NCBI GenBank assembly: GCA_963643985.1
Contig: CAVINP010000049.1
Span: forward strand, 1-13,382
Direction of reading: 5' to 3'
DNA: 13,382 nt
Source: SFTH01 sp963643985
GTDB lineage: Bacteria > Bacillota > Clostridia > Christensenellales > Aristaeellaceae
In this document: one piece after another, positions 6,440-12,457 of the stretch
How positions within the stretch are numbered: the stretch's first letter is position 1
Layout: each line of letters starts with the position of its first letter
Translations under genes and position numbers: made by a program
Notes under the pieces: model-generated
What the model saw: only the letters and a program-made list of their open reading frames with translations
What the model was told of the DNA's origin: nothing
Databases searched by the model: none

Positions 6440-8818
6440 TCAGCAGAATGTGGAACCGGGATCCAGACGGGTGATAATATCCTGCTGTATGGCGGGAGAG
6501 AGGTCGAGGAAGTTCACGAACGTGCCGTGGATGCGCATGATGTATACGCCGTTGGGCGCGTACTTCTTCGGGTTGGCAAGCACCTTGCGCAGGGTTTCGG
6601 CGGTGGTGACGTTCACATACAGGTAGAACGGCGCCCTGCGGGGGTTGTCCGGATGGAAGAACAGGGGGCGCAGCACGCGGTCGCGGAACTGAACGCCGCG
6701 ATCCTCGTAGCTCTCGGCATTGAAGTACTTGGGATCGATGCCGAAGTGGGAAGCACAGCCGCCTTCCATCTGCTCAAAAGGCAGCGCCATGGTAGAGAGC
6801 GTACGCAGACCCAGACCGGAATTGGCGGTGCTGAAGAGCGGGTCGATGCCATAGCCCAGCATTTCGCGGCTGCCGCGGCCGTCGGGCGTCGCGCCGACCC
6901 AGTAGCCGTAGAGCAGATGCGTGGAGGGCGAGCTCCAGTCGGGACGGAAATGATTGCCCAGATAGTTCTTTTGGCTGCGCACGATATCGGAAACGCGGTT
7001 GACCACCTCGGCGGCTTCGGCGTCCGGCACGGGCAGGTTGTTGCCGAACTTCGGGCAGGACTTCAGATACTCACGCAGCTCGGGGTTGTCCTTGAAGTCG
7101 GTGCGGCAGCCTTCGATCAGCGCCGCGGCGTCCTGCGGGCGGTCGCGCAGCAGAGAGTCGATGGCCACGAAGGAATCCGCGACCACGGACAGGCCGTGAA
7201 TCAGGCAGCCGCTGCCATTGTAGACCGTGCCCTGATGCTCGGTGTCGCGCAGGTCCCAGCCGCTGTCCACGCCGCCCATAAAGCTGCTCAGGAAGGGCAC
7301 GGGCATCAGAGATACCGCCTTGGAGGCACCGTTGGCAGCCTGTGCCATCTTCTCGGCGAACCACTCGACATTTTCATAGAACAGGCTGCGGATGTTGCGC
7401 AGAATGTCGATGGGCTCGCGCTTGGACTGCGGGCCGATGGGCTTGCCGGTGATGGTGGACACGCCGCCGGTGAGCGTCAGCTCGAGGATCTTGCCCATGT
7501 TCAGCCAGCTGTTGGTGGTATTGCCGTTGTCCTTGCCCATGATGAGCGGCTCCTGGCAGCCGGCCACGGAGTAATCCGGCAGGTCTTCCTCGGCAGTGCC
7601 GTGCTCGCGCAGCGTCTCAAAGAGGCTGTCATCGTTGAAGACGGACGGGGTCAGGCAGCCGGGGGAGAACCAGAAGCGGCCCATTTCACGATACAGCTGC
7701 TCGGGCGTATTGCGGTGCAGCTTCACCGACAGTATGGGCTGGGGCAGATTCATGTCGTAGTACGCGTCCAAAATAGCGTAGGTCATGGGGTTGGTCAGAT
7801 CATTGCCGGCATTGTCGCGGCCGCTGAGCAGCACGTTCTGGGAGATGGCCCAGGAGCGCTCGCCGACGTTGAAGAATACCAGGAAATGCTTGAACAGAGC
7901 CGCCGCTTCCTCGCGAGAGCAGCCGGACATGGCGCGATACGGCTCGAAGATGCGGTCCGCGTTGCCCACGGAGAAGGCAAAGGGGTTGGGCGCCTGCTCC
8001 AGACACATGACCTGCCACAAAATCAGATAGGACTGCATGGCTTCCATCAGGCTTTGGGCACCGAACTCCGGCACGCGGCGCAGGTTGTTTTCCATCAGTT
8101 CCAGCTCGCGCTTGCGCTCGGGCGACGCGGTTTCGGCCTGCTCATGTGCCATGTCGGCGTAGCGGTGGGCCAGCACGACGGCGCACTGCAGCGTCTGACG
8201 CATGGCGTTGAGGTTGTTGCGCTGGCGGGGCAGCAGGGTATCGTCCTGAGCCAGACGACGGTCGATGGCGGCGATGCGCGCGGACACGCCGTCCTTCAGC
8301 GCCGGGCGGAAGTCCGGGATCAGATGGCCGGTCACCTGCTCGATAAAGAAGGCAACTTCGTCGGTATATTCACTGTTGTCGGCGTAGACCTTGCTCAGCG
8401 TCTTGACGCAGGGTGTCTTCGCAGCGACTTCACGCATGGCGGCGATGCGCTCGGCGGGGATTTCCTCGGTGGGCGTGGCGTAGTCGTACACCTCCAGCGG
8501 GTCACAGTAGCCGCGGAAGGTTTCCACCTGGAAAGCAGGGTTGATCAGCGCGTAGCTGGCCGCGAAGGCGTCGCGCTGCGTGCCGGCCAGCAGGGCATGA
8601 TCGCTGATCTCCAGCGGCAGTTCCCGGACAATCGCGGCGATCTCCGCAGCAGTGCGCAGCTCCGGATCGGTCTCACTTGTCTGCGCGTCCACGCGGGCGG
8701 CGATTTCCCGGGTCAAAAACCAGCCGTTAAGGATTTTGTGGCTGCTCCGCTCTTCCTTGAACAGGTTCGTGGCCTTCTCGGATACGGTCTGCGGGGTCAG
8801 AAGCTCATACAGTTGCAT
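6440..8818 (-). CDS. Glycyl radical enzyme (PFL-like; probable dehydratase/lyase of unknown substrate)
   Basis: The 792-residue size fits GREs of the dehydratase/lyase branch. The thiyl site is Cys421 in SVAGCQEPLIMG; the C-x-E arrangement (Cys421, Glu423) matches C-O/C-N/C-S lyases such as glycerol, propanediol and choline GREs, whereas pyruvate formate-lyase has adjacent cysteines. The C-terminal radical loop is Gly765 in IMRIHGTFVNF, followed by LSPAIQQDIITR, which is typical, but the usual R-V-x-G-Y is here R-I-H-G-T. GATPDGRGSREMLGYG (642-657) and VLLSGRDNAGNDLTNPMTYAILDA are further family blocks. No N-terminal microcompartment targeting extension is evident. ATG 8818 follows GGGAG. The activase gene is 57 bases upstream in the same transcript. 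Known GRE dehydratases turn vicinal diols or related compounds into carbonyls; the neighbouring reductases would suit that. The family is certain, the reaction is inferred. Confidence 0.93.
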   Translation of the reverse strand: MQLYELLTPQTVSEKATNLFKEERSSHKILNGWFLTREIAARVDAQTSETDPELRTAAEIAAIVRELPLEISDHALLAGTQRDAFAASYALINPAFQVETFRGYCDPLEVYDYATPTEEIPAERIAAMREVAAKTPCVKTLSKVYADNSEYTDEVAFFIEQVTGHLIPDFRPALKDGVSARIAAIDRRLAQDDTLLPRQRNNLNAMRQTLQCAVVLAHRYADMAHEQAETASPERKRELELMENNLRRVPEFGAQSLMEAMQSYLILWQVMCLEQAPNPFAFSVGNADRIFEPYRAMSGCSREEAAALFKHFLVFFNVGERSWAISQNVLLSGRDNAGNDLTNPMTYAILDAYYDMNLPQPILSVKLHRNTPEQLYREMGRFWFSPGCLTPSVFNDDSLFETLREHGTAEEDLPDYSVAGCQEPLIMGKDNGNTTNSWLNMGKILELTLTGGVSTITGKPIGPQSKREPIDILRNIRSLFYENVEWFAEKMAQAANGASKAVSLMPVPFLSSFMGGVDSGWDLRDTEHQGTVYNGSGCLIHGLSVVADSFVAIDSLLRDRPQDAAALIEGCRTDFKDNPELREYLKSCPKFGNNLPVPDAEAAEVVNRVSDIVRSQKNYLGNHFRPDWSSPSTHLLYGYWVGATPDGRGSREMLGYGIDPLFSTANSGLGLRTLSTMALPFEQMEGGCASHFGIDPKYFNAESYEDRGVQFRDRVLRPLFFHPDNPRRAPFYLYVNVTTAETLRKVLANPKKYAPNGVYIMRIHGTFVNFLDLSPAIQQDIITRLDPGSTFC

Positions 8819-8875
8819 AGATACTCGCTCCCTTTCTTTCTGTCGGTCTTTTATCTCAGAGTTTGTGCGCTTATA

Positions 8876-9604
8876 TCAGGTGCGGATGACGTTCAGTCCC
8901 GCCTCGCGAAGGATACGCTCCATTTCCAGTCGCGTCTCGTTGGATACGTGTGCCTCGGGACCCATGGTGTAGGGCATGTTCAGCTTCTCATACTTGCTGC
9001 GGCCGTACTCGTGATACAGCAGCAGCTCCACGGTGCAGTGCCCCTGCGCGCCGAGCTTTGTCAGCAGCGCGGCGAACTGTTCGGCGTCGGCAGGTGTGGC
9101 GTTAAAGCCGCCGATCAGCGGTATGCGCAGCGCCAGCGGTTGGTTTGCATGCAGCGCCGCGGAGAGGTTGGTCAGGGTGTGTTCCAGCCCCAAACCGGCC
9201 ACGGCCTTATGCTTTGCCGAGTCGTGATGCTTGAGATCCATGATCAGAAGATCCAGCACCGGGAAAAACTCCGGCAGATGCGCGGACGTGCCGTTGGTTT
9301 CGATGCAGGTGTTGATGCCCGCCGCCTTCAGCAGCTCCAGCAGCTTTAAAACAGGCTGCCATTGCAGCGTTACCTCACCACCGGTCAGCGTTACGCCGCC
9401 GCCCTCGAAGAACATCAGCTTGCTTCGGATGGCTTCCTCGGCCAACTCTTCGGGCGTGACGACCTTGCCGCCGCTCATGCTCAGTCCTTCCGGATTGGAA
9501 CACCAGGGGCAGCGCAGGTTACAGCCCTGCAGGTGATAGACCAGACGGTTGCCGGGCCCGTCCTGCGAAAAGTTAAAGCCCCGCTGAAACACACGAAGCT
9601 CCAT
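8876..9604 (-). CDS. Glycyl radical enzyme activating enzyme (radical SAM)
   Basis: The 242-residue radical SAM protein has the cluster motif C-x3-C-x2-C (Cys28, Cys32, Cys35) in QGCNLRCPWCSNPEG, then the SAM-binding TGGEVTLQ and the strand IETNGT, followed by LLIMDLKHHD. It should use a [4Fe-4S] cluster and S-adenosylmethionine to abstract hydrogen from Gly765 of the neighbouring GRE. It lacks the eight-cysteine ferredoxin-type insert usual in activases of non-PFL GREs and so is PFL-activase sized (246 residues in E. coli). I chose ATG 9604, 6 bases after GGGAGGG; an in-frame GTG at 9619 would lie inside or before that ribosome site. It is the first gene of its transcript, ahead of the GRE, the reverse of the common order. 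Confidence 0.93.
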   Translation of the reverse strand: MELRVFQRGFNFSQDGPGNRLVYHLQGCNLRCPWCSNPEGLSMSGGKVVTPEELAEEAIRSKLMFFEGGGVTLTGGEVTLQWQPVLKLLELLKAAGINTCIETNGTSAHLPEFFPVLDLLIMDLKHHDSAKHKAVAGLGLEHTLTNLSAALHANQPLALRIPLIGGFNATPADAEQFAALLTKLGAQGHCTVELLLYHEYGRSKYEKLNMPYTMGPEAHVSNETRLEMERILREAGLNVIRT

Positions 9605-9639
9605 AGCTATCCCTCCCACATGCTTCTCTACTGTCTATC

Positions 9640-9667
9640 ATTATACCAGGACATTTGCATTTGTCAA
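9640..9667 (-). promoter_or_regulatory. Sigma-A promoter of the activase-GRE transcript
   Basis: On the minus strand a perfect TTGACA (9667-9662), a 16-base spacer and a perfect TATAAT (9645-9640) lie about 36 bases before the activase start. Near-consensus strength suggests it must be held off by a repressor; a palindrome covers its -35. Confidence 0.88.
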
Positions 9668-9681
9668 TCCGATTAACAAAT
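9659..9681. promoter_or_regulatory. 23-bp palindromic operator over the activase -35 (candidate ROK site)
   Basis: Arms ATTTGTcAATC (9659-9669) and GATTaACAAAT (9671-9681) are symmetric around C9670, with 10 of 11 pairs matching. The site fully covers the -35 hexamer of the activase promoter. The TTTGT/ACAAA outer half-sites resemble XylR/ROK operators as I remember them, and a ROK gene is divergent next to it. Repression by that regulator is therefore a strong inference. Confidence 0.72.
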
Positions 9682-9720
9682 AATGCGTCGAAAAAGCTGT
9701 AAACTTTTTGCTGCTTTTTC

Positions 9721-9749
9721 TGGCAAAAGCGTCAGATACACTGTATAAT
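9721..9749 (+). promoter_or_regulatory. Promoter of the ROK regulator gene
   Basis: A perfect TATAAT (9744-9749) is preceded after 17 bases by a weak -35, TGGCAA (9721-9726). Just upstream are overlapping inverted repeats: AAAAAG/CTTTTT (9691-9696 with 9704-9709) and TTTTGC/GCAAAA (9706-9711 with 9723-9728), the last arm overlapping the -35. They may serve autoregulation. Transcription would start near 9756 and give a leader of about 160 bases. Confidence 0.68.
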
Positions 9750-9836
9750 AGACGTATAAAGACAAAAAAGATTTTCACGGGAAATTGAGGGCCGGGAACG
9801 TCAAACTCCTCAGTATTTCGCCTTTCGGGGGGAGAT

Positions 9837-9920
9837 ATGGCCTTGCTTTCCACGAAGGGTCGGTGTTCCCATCCTTCGGGAGAAAGTGCAGAGACGGCAA
9901 AAGAGGGCATTGGATCATGA
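9837..9920 (+). CDS. Probable 27-residue upstream ORF coupled to the ROK gene
   Basis: An ATG at 9837 follows GGGGGGAG with 4 bases between, a stronger ribosome site than that of the ROK gene itself (GAGGG, 10 bases from its ATG). It encodes MALLSTKGRCSHPSGESAET and then AKEGIGS, and its TGA (9918-9920) overlaps the ROK ATG (9917-9919) as ATGA. That overlap is the classic layout for translational coupling. The peptide resembles nothing I know and has no obvious regulatory codon run. CTCCTC (9807-9812) upstream could pair with the GGGGAG and hide this site. It could be chance, because GC-rich leaders give short ORFs easily. Confidence 0.45.
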   Translation: MALLSTKGRCSHPSGESAETAKEGIGS

Positions 9921-11050
9921 GCATAGTGGCCAGAAACGCCGATTACATCAAAGAATACAACCGAAAGCTGGTGCTGCGCCTGCTGCGCCAGCAGCCCTTG
10001 TCGCGCGCACAGATCGCCAGGCGCACGGGACTGACGCGCGCCGCCACATCGCTGATCGCGGCGGAACTGCTGTCGAGCGGGCAGGTGCGGGAGATGTCGC
10101 CGGTGGCCAACCCCCGCGGCCGGACATCCACACCGCTGCAACTGTGCCCGGACGCCATGTACGTCATCGGCATTCATCTCAACCGCGACGGTTGCAGCGC
10201 CGCCCTGGTGGACGCGGGCAACAATATTCTCTCCTGCATCGAAGTACACATGACGCACGAGGGTGACAAGTTGGCGCCGCTGTGCCGTGCGGTAGAGCAG
10301 CTCTCCAGCTCTCGGGACGTTCCGCGCGACAGGCTGATGGGCATCGGCATATCCGCGCCAGGCCCGTTGGATGGCGAGGGCGGCCGCATACTCAATCCGC
10401 CGCGCTTTGACCTGTGGCACAGGGTGGCGATCGGCCCGCTGCTGCGGGAAGCCACCGGACTGCCGACCTTTCTGGCCAACAACGCCACCTGTCTGGCGTC
10501 CTACCACTGCGGTCGACCGGAGGTCAGGGGCAGCGACAATTTTCTTCTGCTGCTGGTGGACAGCGGCGTCGGTTCGGGCGTCATTTCCAAGGGCAAGGTG
10601 CTCAGAGGCATTGGCTATTTCACCAGCGAGCTGGGGCATACCAGCATCCGCTTCGACGGCAGGCGCTGCGACTGCGGCAATATCGGCTGCCTGGAGGAAT
10701 ACGCCGCTATACCGAAGCTGCTCAGGGGAACGCCCTTTCAGACGTGGCGTGAGGTGGTGGATGCGTCCCCGGACAACCCGCAGGCCCTTCACCTGATGGA
10801 GCAGGAGGCCGAATACCTCGGCACCGCCATCGTGAACCTGACCAACCTGATCCGCATCGATACGGTGCTGCTGGCGGGCGACCTGCTCTACGACTCGGAA
10901 CGTATCATATCGCTCATCAGGCAGTGCGTGAGCCGCCGCTGCCTGCGGATAAACGACATGCCCATATCCGTGTATCCCTGCGCCTCGGTGCCCGGCATCA
11001 GCGTTCTGGCTGCCGCCGATGTCGCCTTTGACCGCCTGCTTCAGGTATAA
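9917..11050 (+). CDS. ROK-family transcriptional regulator (XylR/NagC-like)
   Basis: This 377-residue protein opens with a winged helix-turn-helix (about 8-58: ADYIKEYNRKLVLRLLRQQ, LSRAQIARRTGLTRAATSLI) followed by a ROK sugar-binding domain. GIGISAPGPLDG (142-153), the glycine loop DSGVGSGVISKGK (215-227), SELGH (237-241) and the zinc site His241 with C-x-C-x4-C (Cys251, Cys253, Cys258) are present. The position of the kinase catalytic Asp reads N-N-A (188-190), so phosphotransfer is unlikely. Such proteins usually repress sugar genes and release DNA on binding the sugar. I chose ATG 9917 because the regulator N-terminus fits there; a TTG at 9785 would add a 44-residue unrelated extension. 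It is divergent from the activase and a palindrome lies between them. Confidence 0.92.
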   Translation: MSIVARNADYIKEYNRKLVLRLLRQQPLSRAQIARRTGLTRAATSLIAAELLSSGQVREMSPVANPRGRTSTPLQLCPDAMYVIGIHLNRDGCSAALVDAGNNILSCIEVHMTHEGDKLAPLCRAVEQLSSSRDVPRDRLMGIGISAPGPLDGEGGRILNPPRFDLWHRVAIGPLLREATGLPTFLANNATCLASYHCGRPEVRGSDNFLLLLVDSGVGSGVISKGKVLRGIGYFTSELGHTSIRFDGRRCDCGNIGCLEEYAAIPKLLRGTPFQTWREVVDASPDNPQALHLMEQEAEYLGTAIVNLTNLIRIDTVLLAGDLLYDSERIISLIRQCVSRRCLRINDMPISVYPCASVPGISVLAAADVAFDRLLQV

Positions 11051-11056
11051 TAAACG

Positions 11057-11102
11057 ATCGCTCCGCGAAACCCTGCTTTCGGGGTTTTGCGGGGCGATTT
11101 TT
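11057..11102 (+). terminator. Rho-independent terminator of the ROK gene
   Basis: A long stem with few interruptions runs from ATCGC (11057-11061) to GCGAT (11094-11098), with inner CCGC/GCGG and AAACCC/GGGTTT blocks, followed by TTTTT. It begins 6 bases after the ROK stop. Confidence 0.9.
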
Positions 11103-11193
11103 CGGCCTTCTCAACTTTCTGAGATGATCCTTTTTTTCAACAGGCGAGGGCAATGCCGGGTCGTTGTCGTCCTCGGGATAATGTGAGGGAGAG

Positions 11194-11226
11194 AAAAAGC
11201 CGCCCTCAGCATGTGAGGGCAGCCTT
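11194..11226 (-). terminator. Rho-independent terminator of the zinc dehydrogenase gene
   Basis: On the minus strand the stem AAGGCTGCCCTCA/TGAGGGCGGCTTT is followed by a T-run (complement of A194-198 in 11194-11198). It begins about 20 bases after the dehydrogenase stop. The adjoining stretch 11103-11193 shows no gene; it repeats the word ATGTGAGGG (11181-11189 and 11211-11219). Confidence 0.9.
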
Positions 11227-11245
11227 ATAAGGATTATGTTACACG

Positions 11246-12307
11246 TCAGTCGTCGTAGGTGATGGCGATTTTGCCGCACTTGCCGGATGCCATCAGTGCG
11301 TAGGCTTCGTCGGCCTTTTCCAGCGGGAAGCGGTGCGTGATGAGCTTGTCGGGATGGATGCCCCAGCGCACCAGGTGCTCCACCAGTTCCTCCATGCGCC
11401 ACAGAGAGGTGACCCAGGAGCCGTAGATGGTCTTCTGACCGTGCATGATGTCCGGAGAGGGGTTGAAGGTGACGTCGTTGCCTTCGCCGACCATGGCCAT
11501 CTTGCCCCACTCACGCGTGCAGCGGATCGCCATGGCGCGGGCGGAATTGTTGGCCGAGCAGTCGATGGCACGCTCGCAGCCGTAGCCGTTCGTGACCTCC
11601 ATGATTTTGGCCTGGCAGGCCTCGGGATCCATGGAATTGAAGGTGTAGTCGGCAAGACCGAGATCCTTGGCCAGCTTCATGCGATCTTCGTTGACATCGC
11701 AGCCGATGGTCGTGTCACAGCCCATGGCCTTGGCCAGCATCAGCGTGGCCAGACCCACCGGGCCGAGACCCGTGACCAGCACGCGATCGTTGCCGGAGAT
11801 GCCGATCTTCATCAGCGCCTCGTAGCAGGTGCCGAAGCCGCAGGCCACCTGAGCGCCGTCCTCGTAGGAGAGCTCATCCGGCAGTGCGATCAGATCCTTT
11901 TCGTCGCAGAGCATATAGGGAGACATGCCGCCGTTGCGCTGCCAGCCGTAGGCCGCACGCAGGGGACTTTTGCAGGAGATGTAATAGCCGCGGCGGCAGT
12001 CGTAGCAAACGCCGCAACCGGAAATGTGATACACGATGACGCGGTCGCCCTTCTTGAAGCGCTTGAGACCCTCGCCCTCTTCCACGATGATGCCGCAAGG
12101 CTCGTGGCCCGCAACCATGCCGGGCTGATAGCCTTCGGGGCCCTTGCCGACGTGTGCACGGTAAATGCAGCGAATGTCCGAACCGCAGATGGTGGAAGCC
12201 TTCGTCTTGACCAGTACCTGACCGTGACCCGGCTTGGGAATGTCAAATTCCTTGAGCATGACCGTGCTGTTGCCGGGCAGAATTGCACCTAACATCTTCT
12301 TGTTCAT
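11246..12307 (-). CDS. Zinc-dependent medium-chain alcohol/polyol dehydrogenase (MDR)
   Basis: The 353-residue length is typical. The catalytic zinc ligands are Cys41 (STICGSD), His68-Glu69 (AGHEPCG) and probably Glu163 (GTCYEAL). The structural zinc site is Cys98, Cys101, Cys104 and Cys112. The Rossmann motif is GLGPVG (180-185), and Asp204 after the second strand favours NAD over NADP. Relatives include sorbitol, L-iditol and threonine dehydrogenases, which oxidise secondary alcohols reversibly. I chose ATG 12307, 8 bases after AAGGAGG; an ATG seven codons upstream (12328) would lie before that site. It stands as a single-gene transcript divergent from the AraC gene. It may carry out the first oxidation of the imported polyol or reduce a ketone product; the substrate cannot be read from the sequence. 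Confidence 0.92.
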   Translation of the reverse strand: MNKKMLGAILPGNSTVMLKEFDIPKPGHGQVLVKTKASTICGSDIRCIYRAHVGKGPEGYQPGMVAGHEPCGIIVEEGEGLKRFKKGDRVIVYHISGCGVCYDCRRGYYISCKSPLRAAYGWQRNGGMSPYMLCDEKDLIALPDELSYEDGAQVACGFGTCYEALMKIGISGNDRVLVTGLGPVGLATLMLAKAMGCDTTIGCDVNEDRMKLAKDLGLADYTFNSMDPEACQAKIMEVTNGYGCERAIDCSANNSARAMAIRCTREWGKMAMVGEGNDVTFNPSPDIMHGQKTIYGSWVTSLWRMEELVEHLVRWGIHPDKLITHRFPLEKADEAYALMASGKCGKIAITYDD

Positions 12308-12328
12308 GGGGTATCCCTCCTTAATCAC

Positions 12329-12357
12329 AGTATAACATAAACGTGCAGCTGGTTTTA
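12329..12357 (-). promoter_or_regulatory. Weak promoter of the zinc dehydrogenase gene
   Basis: TATACT (12334-12329) is a fair -10, about 20 bases before the ATG at 12307. The expected -35 position (12357-12352) reads TAAAAC, far from consensus, which suggests that an activator is required. An inverted repeat starts exactly there. Confidence 0.5.
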
Positions 12358-12368
12358 GCGTTTAAAAC
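12352..12368. promoter_or_regulatory. Inverted repeat in the dehydrogenase-AraC intergenic region
   Basis: GTTTTA (12352-12357) and TAAAAC (12363-12368) are perfect 6-bp arms around 5 bases. The left arm occupies the -35 position of the dehydrogenase promoter, so a regulator bound here would affect it directly. Whether the divergent AraC-type protein binds it is unknown; that family more often uses direct repeats. Confidence 0.45.
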
Positions 12369-12408
12369 GACCAATTTTAACTTTCGATGTCGCATTCGCG
12401 CAGATTTC

Positions 12409-12437
12409 TTGCATTTTCCCGGCTTTTCTGATAATAT
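12409..12437 (+). promoter_or_regulatory. Promoter of the AraC-family gene
   Basis: TTGCAT (12409-12414), 17 bases, then TAATAT (12432-12437) with an extended TG motif (TGA just before the -10). The transcript would have a short leader before the ribosome site GGAGGGG and the ATG at 12458. Confidence 0.6.
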
Positions 12438-12457
12438 ATGATCGGAGGGGACAAAAA

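Noticed and set aside
6440..8818. Assignment of the GRE as pyruvate formate-lyase
   Set aside because: It lacks the adjacent Cys-Cys pair of PFL and has the C-x-E site of dehydratase/lyase GREs. Sharing a VNF...QQ.DII pattern near the C-terminus is not enough.
6278..9349. Very long plus-strand open frame (1023 codons) across the GRE and activase region
   Set aside because: It is antisense to two genes with complete catalytic motifs, its translation is low-complexity (rich in G, A, V, H and Q), it has no ribosome site and it matches no fold I can recognise. GC-rich coding DNA often leaves its complementary frame open.
9785..9916. N-terminal extension of the ROK protein from a TTG start
   Set aside because: ROK regulators begin close to the helix-turn-helix, as at ATG 9917; the 44 extra residues show no domain and the region fits better as a leader with a separate small ORF.
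9641..10792. Minus-strand open frame (383 codons) antisense to the ROK gene
   Set aside because: The opposite strand carries clear ROK motifs, and this frame covers the promoter region and reads as low-complexity protein.
11103..11193. Possible small gene or RNA between the ROK and dehydrogenase terminators
   Set aside because: No ribosome site with a plausible ORF, no promoter, only a short TCTCA/TGAGA stem and a T-run that do not form a convincing terminator.
341..12307. GRE-associated bacterial microcompartment
   Set aside because: There are no shell proteins, no aldehyde dehydrogenase or phosphotransacylase, and no targeting extension on the GRE within the window. The flanks are unseen, so this applies only to this window.
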